In this document: positions 29,036 to 38,666 of the stretch, in pieces
How the letters are laid out: the number at the start of each line of letters is the position of its first letter
Numbering within the stretch: the first letter of the stretch is position 1
NCBI RefSeq assembly: GCF_043945595.1
Contig: NZ_JBIFNP010000001.1
Coordinates: forward strand, 5,146,001-5,210,000
Direction: 5' to 3'
DNA: 64,000 nucleotides
Origin: Paenibacillus_S sp043945595
GTDB taxonomy: Bacteria > Bacillota > Bacilli > Paenibacillales > NBRC-103111
Notes under the pieces: generated by a model
Databases searched by the model: none
Told to the model about the DNA's origin: nothing
Seen by the model: the letters and a program-made list of their open reading frames with translations, nothing else
Program-made: the position numbers and the translations under genes

Positions 29036-29665
29036 CTATTTGCCGAACTTCACCGTCCGGTGCAGGCGTCCCAGCGCCAGATCGGCCAGCAGCGCGAGCA
29101 GCGCCGCCGGAATGGCTCCCGCATACAAACGTGCCGGATTATCCATATTAATCCCGGCATAAATTTCCCTGCCGAGCCCGCTGCCTCCGACCAGCGGAGC
29201 AATGGTAGCGACACCGATGGCGATCACCGCCGCCACCCGGATGCCTGTCAAAATAAACGGCAGCGCCAAAGGCAGCTGAACGTTGATCAAAATTTGCATC
29301 GGGCTCATCCCTACGCCTCTGCCCGCTTCCAGCAATGTCGGACTGACCTGGGTCAAGCCGACATAGGTGTTGCGGATTACCGGCAGCAGCGAATACAGAA
29401 AAAGTCCGATGACAACGGTCGTCGAGCCCAGACCGAATACGATCATCAGCAGCACAAGAAGCGCCAGGCTAGGGAACACCTGTATAATGTTCGCCACGGT
29501 AAGAATCACCTTCCCCAGCGTCCGGTGGCGGGAAGCGGCAATTCCCAAAGGAACCCCCGCCGCTAACGCCAACGCCAAGCCCAGCAGCACCATCACAATA
29601 TGCTGGTATGTTAACACGAGCAAATCCGCCCAATTCTCGCCTATATAACGAATAAACAGCTCCAC
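29036..29665 (-). CDS. Osmoprotectant ABC transporter permease (OpuCD-like)
   Basis: 209 residues with about six helices and the binding-protein-dependent transport signature around GRGVGMSPMQILINVQLPLALP. It pairs with the permease at 30591-31274; OpuC/OpuB systems use two such permeases (OpuCB and OpuCD). Last gene of the leftward opuC operon, 14 bp after the binding protein gene. It imports glycine betaine, choline or carnitine as a compatible solute. Confidence 0.9.
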   Translation of the reverse strand: MELFIRYIGENWADLLVLTYQHIVMVLLGLALALAAGVPLGIAASRHRTLGKVILTVANIIQVFPSLALLVLLMIVFGLGSTTVVIGLFLYSLLPVIRNTYVGLTQVSPTLLEAGRGVGMSPMQILINVQLPLALPFILTGIRVAAVIAIGVATIAPLVGGSGLGREIYAGINMDNPARLYAGAIPAALLALLADLALGRLHRTVKFGK

Positions 29666-29679
29666 GCCGCTTTCCCTCC

Positions 29680-30576
29680 TTACTTCAGCAAACCGATCTT
29701 CCGCAAATATTCCTCCGCAACCTTCTTCTCATTGCGCTTGTTGACATCCACCTCATAGTTCAATGCGATCATCGTTTCCGCATCGATTTTACCGACAAGC
29801 AGCCCGATGATCTCGTTCAGCTCCGGATGCTCGCTCAGCACCTGCTTGCCGATGACCGGCGAAGCGTCATAAGGGGGAAAGAAATGCTGGTCGTCCTCCA
29901 AGGTGACCAGACCGTATTCCTTCAATCGCGCATCCGTCGAATAGGCGAGGACGATGTCCATCTTTTGGCTCGCCACGGCATTATAAACGAGCGCAACCTC
30001 CATCGGGTACGTCTTGCCGAAGGTAATGCCGTACGTTTTCTGAAAGGCGGGATAGCCGTCCCCTTCCCTTTCCAGCCAGGAGGTATCCACGCCCAGACGC
30101 ATGGATGCGGCTTTGGGCCGGACATCCGAAATTTTTTGCAGATGCTCCTGCTCCGCCAGCTCCTTGCGCACCGTAAAAGCGTACGTATTCTCAAAGCCGT
30201 AAGGATCAAACCACTTCAGTCCGTAGTATTGATCGAACCCGGCCTGCGCCTGCTTCAGCACCTGCCCCCGGTCTTTCGTCATTTCAAACGGGAAGTAATT
30301 GTCGAAAATAATTCCCGTGTACAAGGTGCCCATCTGGATATCGTTATTTTTGATGGCATCCAGCACGACCGAGCTTGTAGCCAAATCCGGCATCACCTCG
30401 ACCTTCAGATCCGTCCGGTCTTCAATCAGAAGACGGTACATTTGAGCCAAAATTTTAGGCTCGGAGAAGGTTTGCGTTCCGATCCGGATCGTATTGCCCT
30501 GACCGCAGCCGGATAATAAAGCGGCCATAGCAAATGCAGCCAGAGCCAGCATGAAATATTTCACCTGATGTCTCAT
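29680..30576 (-). CDS. Osmoprotectant ABC transporter substrate-binding lipoprotein (OpuCC-like)
   Basis: 298 residues from ATG 30576 (GGGAGG upstream). The signal peptide ends in a lipobox (ALLSGCGQG), so it is an extracellular lipoprotein. The OpuAC-type domain follows: IRIGTQTFSEPKILAQMY, DLATSSVVLDAIKNNDIQM, YTGIIFDNYF. The spacing to both permeases is short (14 bp each side). The ligand is betaine-like; an exact ligand cannot be read from sequence. Confidence 0.9.
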   Translation of the reverse strand: MRHQVKYFMLALAAFAMAALLSGCGQGNTIRIGTQTFSEPKILAQMYRLLIEDRTDLKVEVMPDLATSSVVLDAIKNNDIQMGTLYTGIIFDNYFPFEMTKDRGQVLKQAQAGFDQYYGLKWFDPYGFENTYAFTVRKELAEQEHLQKISDVRPKAASMRLGVDTSWLEREGDGYPAFQKTYGITFGKTYPMEVALVYNAVASQKMDIVLAYSTDARLKEYGLVTLEDDQHFFPPYDASPVIGKQVLSEHPELNEIIGLLVGKIDAETMIALNYEVDVNKRNEKKVAEEYLRKIGLLK

Positions 30577-30590
30577 CGAATGCCTCCCTG

Positions 30591-31274
30591 TCAGCCTGCC
30601 GTCTCGGTACCGGCCGCCGGCGCGCTTTTCGTCCGGACCGTCACCCATTTCTCCGCCAGCCCCAAGACGAAATCCGCCAGCAGTGCCAAAAGCACGGCCA
30701 GCAAAGCCCCGGTCACAATCAGCTCTTTCTTGTTGACGCCCATGCCCGAAAAAATAAGCTGGCCCAAGCCCCCCGCTCCGATCAGCGTCGCCAAGGTAGC
30801 CCAGCTGATGATGTAAACCGTCGTGACGCGCAGCCCGGACATGATATAAGGAAAAGCCAGCGGAAGCTGAATCTGGAGCAGCCGCTGGGCGGTGCTGTAC
30901 CCCATCCCGCGCGCAGCTTCAATCACGTTCGGGTCGACGGCCTGGAAGCCCGCAAACGTATTGCGCATGATCGGCATCAGCGAATACAGAAACAAAGCAA
31001 AGATCGCCGGCGTGCGGCCAATGCCAAGCACCGGGATCAGAATCGCCAGCAGCGCCAGGCTCGGCACGGTCTGCAAAATATTAGCTATGGTAAATACAAG
31101 CCCGTTCAGCCAGCCCTTCCGGTTTCCCGCCAGCAGCATACCGACCGGAATCGCGATGACGGCGCCAAACAGGACGGCAATAAGGCAAATGACGATGTGC
31201 TCCCGGAGCGCCGTCCAAATATCCGCCTGCCGGTCGGATAAGAAAGCTGCATAGTTAGCAAGCCATGCGCTCAT
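30591..31274 (-). CDS. Osmoprotectant ABC transporter permease (OpuCB-like)
   Basis: 227 residues, about six helices, with the coupling loop EAARGMGYSTAQRLLQIQLPLAFP. The ATG at 31274 overlaps the natural stop of the ATPase gene (ATGA) if the ATPase frameshift is corrected. It works with the other permease in one OpuC complex. Confidence 0.9.
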   Translation of the reverse strand: MSAWLANYAAFLSDRQADIWTALREHIVICLIAVLFGAVIAIPVGMLLAGNRKGWLNGLVFTIANILQTVPSLALLAILIPVLGIGRTPAIFALFLYSLMPIMRNTFAGFQAVDPNVIEAARGMGYSTAQRLLQIQLPLAFPYIMSGLRVTTVYIISWATLATLIGAGGLGQLIFSGMGVNKKELIVTGALLAVLLALLADFVLGLAEKWVTVRTKSAPAAGTETAG

Positions 31275-31370
31275 ACGCGGTCGCTCCCTTCCTGCAAGTC
31301 ATGCCCATCCTCCGGGCTTGGGGAAAGAAGCGCTTCTTCCCCGAGCTTCGCCGACTCGGCTTCGAGCTCT

Positions 31371-32513
31371 TCAATGCTCATGTCGTCCGGATTGTACACA
31401 TCGGCCAAATGGCCGAACCAGGCTTCCCTTGGTCACCAAACCGACGAACTGGCCGCCGCGCACAACCGGAATATAAGGCAGCCCGTGCTCGTTCATCAGA
31501 GCGACGGCCAGCGCGACGGAGGAGCCCGATTCAACGACATAGTCGAACGGCTGCATAACGTCGGACAGCTTCACATTCTCGTCGCGGTACCGGTTCAATA
31601 CCCGGAAGATCGAAGCATGACCGAGCAGCTCTTTCCCCCGGCCGACGATAATCAAGGAATCGACCCGGTGTCTCTCCATAAATTGAACCGCCTCCGCCAT
31701 GCCGCGTCCCGGTGAAGCGGTCACAGGATGCTGCGACATCACCTCATCGACGGTGAGCGTGAGATCCGGGTCAAACGTATCGGAAGCGAGCCTTTTTTTG
31801 CCGATAAAGCTCTTCACGAACTCGTTCGCGGGATGACGCAATATTTGCTCGGGCGTCCCCTTCTGCACGATCTCGCCGTCCTTCATCAGAACAATCGTGT
31901 CCGCAATCTTGATCGCCTCATCCATATCATGCGTCACAAAGACGATCGTTTTCTTCAATTCCTGCTGCAGGCGGACCAGCTCATCCTGAAGCTGCTCCCT
32001 GCTGATCGGATCCAGGGCGCTGAACGGCTCATCGAGCAAAATAATGTCCGGCTCGGCCGCCAGCGCCCGGATGACGCCGATCCGCTGCTGCTGTCCTCCG
32101 CTCAGCTCGGAAGGATAGCGGTTCCGGTACGTCTGCGGATCCAGGTTGACCAGCTGCAGAAGCTCATCGACCTTGCGTTCCATTTTCTCCTTGTCCCAGT
32201 TCAGCAGCTTCGGCACGACGATCACGTTTTTGGCTATCGTCATATGAGGAAACAAGCCTACATTTTGGATGACGTAGCCAATTTTGCGCCGCAGCTCAAC
32301 CGGATCTATCTTGGAAATATCCTGATCGCGGATATAAATTTTCCCTTTGCTCGGATTATTCAACCGGTTAATATGCTTCATCAATGTCGATTTGCCGCAG
32401 CCGCTCGGACCGATTAGTACCGTCAATTCTCCATCGACAAATTCGACATTAATCGACTTCAGCGCGACGAAGCCGTCCTCATAGGTTTTATTCACATTTT
32501 CAAAGCGAATCAT
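31371..32513 (-). CDS. Osmoprotectant ABC transporter ATPase (OpuCA-like), C-terminal tail frameshifted
   Basis: The ATP-binding subunit with Walker A GPSGCGKST, signature LSGGQQQR, Walker B IILLDEPFSALD and switch His VFVTHDMDE, then two CBS domains at ~250-375 that sense ionic strength in OpuA/OpuC. ATG 32513 follows GAGGGG. Near 31412 one extra base shifts the frame, replacing the last ~48 residues (DVYNPDDMSIEELEAES... in the corrected frame) and ending early at 31371. Corrected, the gene would stop at 31271 and overlap the next permease by 4 bp. The core enzyme is intact. Confidence 0.9.
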   Translation of the reverse strand: MIRFENVNKTYEDGFVALKSINVEFVDGELTVLIGPSGCGKSTLMKHINRLNNPSKGKIYIRDQDISKIDPVELRRKIGYVIQNVGLFPHMTIAKNVIVVPKLLNWDKEKMERKVDELLQLVNLDPQTYRNRYPSELSGGQQQRIGVIRALAAEPDIILLDEPFSALDPISREQLQDELVRLQQELKKTIVFVTHDMDEAIKIADTIVLMKDGEIVQKGTPEQILRHPANEFVKSFIGKKRLASDTFDPDLTLTVDEVMSQHPVTASPGRGMAEAVQFMERHRVDSLIIVGRGKELLGHASIFRVLNRYRDENVKLSDVMQPFDYVVESGSSVALAVALMNEHGLPYIPVVRGGQFVGLVTKGSLVRPFGRCVQSGRHEH

Positions 32514-32593
32514 GCTGTCAACCCCTCTTTTACCTGTTGTCTTAATCATACAAACCGTTCGGTCCGCACTGCATTAGCTCCGGCCGCCCAGAT

Positions 32594-33118
32594 TCATCCG
32601 TTTCTCAGCCTCTTCGTCCAGAAGCCGCCCCGGAACGTTCTAGGCTCGTAAGAGATCACGAAAGCTTTGGGCGCCATATCCTGAATCAGCTTCAACAGAT
32701 GCTTCTCCTGGCTCCGCTTGGTCAAGACCTCCATCATCAGCCGAGGGCCGTCTTTGCCCTCCGCCATCCAGCTCGTTACGCCGAAGCCCTGCTCCCGCAA
32801 GAGACGGGGCAGTGTCTGCGATTCGTAATCCACTACAATCTGCAGGGTGCTGTAGCCGAGCGCCAGCCACTCCTCTATTTTGATGCCAAGCCACACCCCC
32901 GTTCCCCATCCAAGGCAGTAGGCCGCCAGATTCAGCGGCTTATCGATATTGTTCAAAACAATATTCAGTCCCATCAAATACACGAATACTTCAAACATGC
33001 TGATAAACGATGCCAAGAAGCGCCTTGATTTCATCACGAGAATGATGCGTATGGTGAACAGGGAGACGTAAACAATGTTCATAACAATGATGACGATGAT
33101 AGTTTCTAGAGCGTTCAT
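32594..33118 (-). CDS. UPF0316 / DUF2179 membrane protein (YebE-like)
   Basis: 174 residues with three N-terminal helices (about 5-25, 35-55, 63-80) and a C-terminal DUF2179 domain (STLQIVVDYESQTLPRLLREQGFGV, then LLKLIQDMAPKAFVISYEPR). It matches the UPF0316 family seen in Bacillus YebE. DUF2179 is thought to bind a small ligand; no function is proven. It is divergent from the YheC/YheD array. Confidence 0.85.
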   Translation of the reverse strand: MNALETIIVIIVMNIVYVSLFTIRIILVMKSRRFLASFISMFEVFVYLMGLNIVLNNIDKPLNLAAYCLGWGTGVWLGIKIEEWLALGYSTLQIVVDYESQTLPRLLREQGFGVTSWMAEGKDGPRLMMEVLTKRSQEKHLLKLIQDMAPKAFVISYEPRTFRGGFWTKRLRNG

Positions 33119-33368
33119 TCGGTATTCGTCCTCCCTCTGTTGGAAATGGAACGATATTTTTCCTACTTACCCAGTATCCCCGCTAGAGAAACAGCCTATC
33201 CCAACAGCCCTTCTCTCCGCCTTGCAAAGCCTCCGGCAGCCGCCGCAGCCCCCGGCAGCCAAGGCGAACTTTCGACAGTTTCTTTTCACCAAGGGCAAAA
33301 CGCCCTCATATGATGGAGTAGTTCACTTGATTAACCATGCAAGTCGGCGCTGGGAAGGAGTTACAAGC

Positions 33369-34736
33369 GTGAAAAGAACGAAGGTCAAGATTCAAATTCA
33401 GAATGCCGGCCCCTTCTCGGACGATAGGGTCATCATGCTAAGTGACGTATTGGTAAAAAAATGGAGACTTCCCACCCAATCGACACTGCAGCTGCGCTTC
33501 GGTTCAGCCAAGCATGAAGTCAAGATCGTTCCTACTACCCAAGCAGGCATCCTTCGGATCAACGACTCCATAGCAGCAAAATGTGGGCTGACTCACGGCG
33601 ACGTGTTGTGCATTCATTTCAAGGCCGCAACCCGCACGCTTCATATAGGACCGTTAATCGGCGTATTGATTAGCCGCGTCTACCCTGGGGCCGTGGAGAA
33701 GCCCTTTGGAGCGATTACCGCCTTTTGCCGGGAGCTCCATGATGCCTGCAAAATTTATGGGGCCTCAGTTTTTTTCTTTACTCCCGAGGAGTGTCATTCA
33801 GGGGAGACGGTGCAGGGCTGGCATTATACGGGTAAATGGGTGAAGCGCTCGTTTCCGGTGCCCAATATTCTGTACAACCGGTTTACGTCCCGAAAGCTGG
33901 AAAACCGCGCCAATGTCCAGCAGTTTATTAAGCATGCCAAGACACAGCATCAGGCCGTGCTGTTCAATGAGAAATATTTGAACAAAACGGAAGTATTCGA
34001 CGCGCTGCGCAAGGAGCAGGGTCTCCACATTTATTTGCCCGAATCGTATTTGCTGCGCAACTATCAAATGCTGAAGTCCATGTGCACCAAATATTCCACC
34101 GTATTCCTAAAGCCGATTACCGGCAGTCTCGGCAAAGGCATCATCCGCATCAAGCGTCAGCCCGACAACAGCTACGTCTGCCATTTCACCAATCTCAGCG
34201 GGGCACGCAAGCAAACGTATGACAACCTTGCTGCGATGTTTTCCAGCTTATCCGGCAAAGTCAAGCAGCAGCGCCACCAAATCCAGCAGGGGCTGAATCT
34301 GATTTCCATCGGCGGACGTCCGGTTGATTTCCGGGCGCTCGTCCAGCGAAACGAGCTGGGGCAGTGGGGCATTACGTCTATCGTAGCCCGGATTGCCGGA
34401 AATCATCACTTCGTATCCAATTTGGCTCGTGGCGGAAGCCTGTCTTCCTTGAAGGATGCGCTTGCACGTTCAAACTATCCTTCAAGCGCTGATGGAAATG
34501 CGAAGCTGCGCAAAGCCTCGCTGGCCATCGCCAAAGGCATTGAGACCCAAATTCCCGGCCATTTCGCCGAGCTGGGTATCGACTTGGCACTGGATACCCA
34601 GGGAAGAGTCTGGCTGCTTGAAGTGAACTCCAAGCCATCCAAGGATGACAACACCCCTTTAGCCGGCAATGAAAGCAAAATCCGTCCTTCCGTCAAGCAG
34701 CTGGTGCAATATTCCCGTTTTGCAGCCAAATTTTGA
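33369..34736 (+). CDS. YheC/YheD-family endospore coat-associated ATP-grasp protein (copy 1)
   Basis: 455 residues from GTG 33369 (AAGGAG eight bases upstream; the frame is open further left without a site). The N-terminal ~110 residues form a double-psi-barrel-like domain (VKIQIQNAGPF, HGDVLCIHFKA, GPLIGVLISR), followed by an ATP-grasp fold: VFLKPITGSLGKGIIRIKR, the QQGLNLISIGGRPVDFRALVQ acid block, and LGIDLALDTQGRVWLLEVNSKP with the metal-binding E-N pair. Bacillus YheC/YheD are spore coat-associated, mother-cell proteins; ATP-grasp enzymes ligate a carboxylate to an amine, so peptide or amino-acid ligation is an inference. Confidence 0.88.
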   Translation: MKRTKVKIQIQNAGPFSDDRVIMLSDVLVKKWRLPTQSTLQLRFGSAKHEVKIVPTTQAGILRINDSIAAKCGLTHGDVLCIHFKAATRTLHIGPLIGVLISRVYPGAVEKPFGAITAFCRELHDACKIYGASVFFFTPEECHSGETVQGWHYTGKWVKRSFPVPNILYNRFTSRKLENRANVQQFIKHAKTQHQAVLFNEKYLNKTEVFDALRKEQGLHIYLPESYLLRNYQMLKSMCTKYSTVFLKPITGSLGKGIIRIKRQPDNSYVCHFTNLSGARKQTYDNLAAMFSSLSGKVKQQRHQIQQGLNLISIGGRPVDFRALVQRNELGQWGITSIVARIAGNHHFVSNLARGGSLSSLKDALARSNYPSSADGNAKLRKASLAIAKGIETQIPGHFAELGIDLALDTQGRVWLLEVNSKPSKDDNTPLAGNESKIRPSVKQLVQYSRFAAKF

Positions 34737-34757
34737 ATAAAGGCTGAGGTGAAGCTC

Positions 34758-35930
34758 ATGATGACACCATCGTCCCAATACGTATTGGGCATCATGACCA
34801 CGCAAACCGAAGGCGATCCCCCTTTTCTGAACCGCGGCTTTTACCGCCGCTTATGCATCGCCGGCAGCAGGATCGGGCTGCAGGTGTTCGTATTTACGAT
34901 CGAAGGCATCGATTGGCTGCAGCACACCATTCAAGGCTTCGCCTACGACGCGTCGGGGCGCCAATGGATGCTCCGGCAATTCCGGATACCTGACATCGTC
35001 TATGACCGGTGCTTTTTTACAACCCGAAGACAATATGCGGCATACCGGATTGCAGTCCGTAAGCTGCAAGAGTACCGTCCTGCCCTTTTTTTGGGCTGTG
35101 GCCTACGGGGCAAATGGGAAGTTCAGCATATGCTGGAACAAGACAGCCGGCTTCAGGCATACCTGCCGCCAACCGAAGTGATGCGAAGCGTCCGTTCGGT
35201 CGCGGATTGGCTGAAGACGCGCGGTGAAGTGCTGCTGAAGCCGCAGTCCGGCTCGCAGGGCCGGGGGGTGCTGCACGTCCGGCGCGCTCCCCGGACGGCC
35301 GGCGAGGGCGCGCGCGAACGCATGGAAAGCGCCGGGCCGGCGTTTTCCGTGCGCGGGCGCGATGCGCGCAACCGCCGCGTCGAGTGCGGCTTTGCCGACG
35401 CGCCGTCGCTTCTGCGCTGGCTGCGCCGCTTCACGGCGCAGCGCAACTACCTGCTGCAGCAATATTTGCAGCTGCAGGGGCCCCATGGCGACGCGTACGA
35501 CGTGCGCGCGCTTGTTCAAAAAGACGGCACCGGTCAATGGCAGGTGACCGGTATGGCCGTACGGCGGGGTCAGAACGGGAGTCTGACCTCGAATCTTCAC
35601 GGCGGCGGGAGCGTCGAGCCCGCCGAAGCTTTTCTGGCAGGCCTGTACGGCCCGGCCAGAGCAAGTCAGCTGGTAAGCGAGCTGCAGCAGCTTTCCAAGC
35701 TGATTCCAGAAATTCTGGAAACCTTTCACGGGCGGCTAGCCGAACTCGGTATTGACTTCGGCGTCGATACGCACGGGCGAATATGGATTCTGGAGGCCAA
35801 CTCCAAGCCAGGCCGCTCCATCTTTACTTATCTTCATGACGATCAGGCGCGGTATGCCGCTCTGGTCAATCCCATCCGTTACGCACGCCACCTTCTGCGG
35901 CGCTCCCCTTTCAAGGAAGGGATCCGGTAA
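34758..35930 (+). CDS. YheC/YheD-family ATP-grasp protein (copy 2)
   Basis: About 390 residues; ATG 34758 follows GAGGTG (ATG 34761 and GTG 34749 are alternatives). It has the shorter YheC layout with no barrel domain: an N-terminal GIMTTQTEGDPPFLNRGFYRR and VFTIEG segment, then ATP-grasp with LLKPQSGSQGRGVLHVRR, the DVRALVQKDGTGQWQVTGM core and LGIDFGVDTHGRIWILEANSKPGRSIF. An Arg/Ala-rich stretch (about residues 175-230) is much more GC-rich than the rest. It begins 21 bp after copy 1. Confidence 0.87.
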   Translation: MMTPSSQYVLGIMTTQTEGDPPFLNRGFYRRLCIAGSRIGLQVFVFTIEGIDWLQHTIQGFAYDASGRQWMLRQFRIPDIVYDRCFFTTRRQYAAYRIAVRKLQEYRPALFLGCGLRGKWEVQHMLEQDSRLQAYLPPTEVMRSVRSVADWLKTRGEVLLKPQSGSQGRGVLHVRRAPRTAGEGARERMESAGPAFSVRGRDARNRRVECGFADAPSLLRWLRRFTAQRNYLLQQYLQLQGPHGDAYDVRALVQKDGTGQWQVTGMAVRRGQNGSLTSNLHGGGSVEPAEAFLAGLYGPARASQLVSELQQLSKLIPEILETFHGRLAELGIDFGVDTHGRIWILEANSKPGRSIFTYLHDDQARYAALVNPIRYARHLLRRSPFKEGIR

Positions 35931-36099
35931 CGGCGGGAGACCGTATTTGCCACACCAGCTGTTCCGAGCGAGCTTTGCTTAGGGAAAGCGAAATCACTTG
36001 TTTGTAAGAGTAAAGGGTGATCCGCTGGGGCCTGAACGAAGCTTAGACCATGCTTACGAAGTTGGGCATTGCTCCCGCGATGCCCTTAGGAGGAAACCC

Positions 36100-37466
36100 A
36101 TGAGTTTGACAACTTGCACGATTCATGTGACCCAGAGGCAGGAAAAAGCAATCTACTTGACTAGTGAATTGGCGAGAACCCTCAAGCTGGCGAAGACGAA
36201 ATCCTTGATTCTGCACGTAGGCAGCAAAAGTACCTCGGCAGGCTTCAAAACGTTAAAAAAAACAGGGCATCATCTGTATTTGCCGCTGTCTCTCATCGCT
36301 CAGCTGCGCATCCCTCATCTGGGATCGACGCTGATCCTCTCCCATAACGGGAAGGATATCCGGCTGGGGCCGCTGATCGGGATCTTAACGGGCATTACCG
36401 GCAGCAGCACAGCCCCCTTCGGTTCTCGCACCGAGTTTATCCGCCAGTTCATGCGCGTGGGCTACGACAGGTCGTTCTATTTCGCCTTTTCCCCGCGCGA
36501 CGTCAACTGGTCCAGGAAACCGTTACAGGCACGTTCCCCAAAAGGGAGGGCGGCTGGTTCCGCAAAACCGTTCCGCTGCCGGATGTCGTCTACAACCGGC
36601 TGCCGAGCCGCAAGGCCGAGAAGCTGGCTTCGATGAACGCCTTTAAGCAGCGCTTCGTCAAACGCGGCATTCCTTTGTTCAACTGGGCTTTCTTTGAGAA
36701 ATGGGATATCTATAACCTGCTCGAGGGCACCGAAGCCTTCAAGCATGTGCCGGAGTCTCATCTCAATCCATCTTCCGCCCAGATTAAGGAGATGCTCGAC
36801 AAGCACAAATTTATTTACTTGAAGCCGACAGGCGGCAGCCTGGGCATCGGCATCTACCGTCTGACCTATAATCCCAAACGGGGGTATTATGTCCGCTTCC
36901 GGCGGGGAGGCAAAAACGTGCTCCTGCGCTTCAGCAAGTTCGAGCCGCTGATGTCTCTGCTCAACCGCAGCAGCGGAAGGCTCAATCATTATGTCGCCCA
37001 GCAGGGCATCCGGCTGATCGAGCTGGACAATTGTCCGATCGACTTCCGTTTTCATCTGACCAAAAATATGAATAACCAATGGGTGGTCGCCGGAATCGGA
37101 GCCAAGAAAGCGGGAAAAGGCAGCGTCACCACGCATGTGCGTACAGGCGGACAGCTGATGACCCCCGACCATGTGCTGAAGCAAATGTTCGGCAGCCGGG
37201 CCGACCAGGTGCTCGCATCGGCCAAAGAAACCGCGATCAAGCTGGCCGAAGCGATTGAGCGCAAGGACCAGCACACGCTGGGCGAGCTTGGCTTCGATAT
37301 CGGGATTGACCAGAACGAACGCATCTGGATGTTCGAAGCCAACTCCAAGCCGGGGCGCTCGATTTTCAAGCATCCGGCGCTTAAAGGAGAAGGCAAGGCC
37401 GCGCTGCAATATATTTATGACTACTGCCTGTACCTGAGCCGATTTCGCCCAAGGAGGGAATCCTGA
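36100..37466 (+). pseudogene. YheC/YheD-family ATP-grasp protein (copy 3), frame broken near 36513 (probable sequence error)
   Basis: ATG 36100 follows AGGAGG. The barrel-like N-terminal domain resembles copy 1 (LILHVGSKSTSAG, GPLIGILTGITG). After PRDVNWS a missing C at ~36513 breaks the frame; adding it gives QETVTGTFPKREGGW and then continuous ATP-grasp sequence (YLKPTGGSLGIGIYRLTY, CPIDFRFHLTKNMNNQWVV, LGFDIGIDQNERIWMFEANSKPGRSIF) to 37466. The repaired length (~455) equals copy 1, so this is very likely a sequencing fault. Confidence 0.85.
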
Positions 37467-38660
37467 GTGGAACTTCTCCTACGCCAAAACCAGCAGCGGC
37501 GCCCTACCATGGCCATTCTCACTTATTCCGATGAAAAAAGGCTTTTTCGAGGAAATCAAGAAAATTTTATCGATTTGATCCGAACCGGCGAGGAAAAAGG
37601 GGTGCAGGTCTATGTTATGACCACCTCCAATTTCAAGCTGACCGGCAAGAGCGCAGTGGGCTTTACCTACAACTTCCAGACAAAATCATGGAAGAAAGAG
37701 CTGCTGCCTCTTCCCCACGTCATCTATAACCGGATTCCTTACCGCAAATTCGAGCTGCTTCCCGAGGTTCAGCAGATCATGCAAACCTGCATGAAGCACG
37801 CTCACATTCAATTTTTTAATCCGGCGTTTTTTAATAAATGGACACTGTTCGAATGGTTGAACAAATCGAAGGAAACGCAGGAGTATATCCCTACGACCCA
37901 GCGGCTCACGACCAGCGAAGAGCTGGAGAAGCTGCTGCAGAAGCATCCGAGTCTGTATTTGAAGCCGATTCGCGGAAAAGCCGGCAAAGGCATTATGAAA
38001 GTAAGCCGGCTGACGGATAAATCCAAATCCCGCACGTTCCAGCTCAGTGTGCAGGACAAAACCAAAAGCCACATCTCCCGCTACAGCAATGTTGTTCAGC
38101 TGTGGACCCAAATCCGCGACATGATCGGCTCCAAGGATTACATTATGCAGCAGGGTATCACGCTCTCCAATTACAAGCAGAGGCCCTTCGATCTGCGCGT
38201 GCTTGTGCAAAAGAACAGCCAGGGCGAGTGGAGCATCGCCGGAGTCGGAGCCCGGCTCGCGGGGAAAATGAGCATTACGACCCATGTTCCCCGCGGCGGC
38301 TCGATCGACGATCCCGCCAAGCTGCTCGGCGCCGGGTTCGGTACGCTTGGAACCAAAAAAATATTGCGGCGCATCAAGAGCGCGGCGCTCGTGATCGCCA
38401 GGCAGATTGAGAAATCAAGCGGAGATACGCTGGGTGAAATGTCGATGGATTTGGGCGTGGACGGAAGCGGCCATATCTGGTTTTTCGAAGCCAATTCGAA
38501 GCCGATGAAGTTCGACGAGCCGCATATCCGCAAGAAATCGCTTGAAAACCTGATTCATTACTGCATTCATTTATCCAAGATCAATGTCAAAAAAAAGAAA
38601 GCCTCGGAGCTTGGCAAGAAAAAGACGGCGAAGTCCGCACCTCAAAAAGCAAGCAGGTGA
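37467..38660 (+). CDS. YheC/YheD-family ATP-grasp protein (copy 4)
   Basis: 397 residues; GTG 37467 starts directly after the copy 3 stop codon, with AAGGAGG upstream. YheC layout: MAILTYSDEKRLFRGN, YVMTTSNFKLTGKSAVGF, then ATP-grasp motifs YLKPIRGKAGKGIMKVS, RPFDLRVLVQKNSQGEWSIAG and MSMDLGVDGSGHIWFFEANSKP. The C terminus is a lysine-rich tail (about the last 25 residues), which is unlike the other copies and could bind an acidic polymer. Confidence 0.87.
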   Translation: MELLLRQNQQRRPTMAILTYSDEKRLFRGNQENFIDLIRTGEEKGVQVYVMTTSNFKLTGKSAVGFTYNFQTKSWKKELLPLPHVIYNRIPYRKFELLPEVQQIMQTCMKHAHIQFFNPAFFNKWTLFEWLNKSKETQEYIPTTQRLTTSEELEKLLQKHPSLYLKPIRGKAGKGIMKVSRLTDKSKSRTFQLSVQDKTKSHISRYSNVVQLWTQIRDMIGSKDYIMQQGITLSNYKQRPFDLRVLVQKNSQGEWSIAGVGARLAGKMSITTHVPRGGSIDDPAKLLGAGFGTLGTKKILRRIKSAALVIARQIEKSSGDTLGEMSMDLGVDGSGHIWFFEANSKPMKFDEPHIRKKSLENLIHYCIHLSKINVKKKKASELGKKKTAKSAPQKASR

Positions 38661-38666
38661 TCCGAT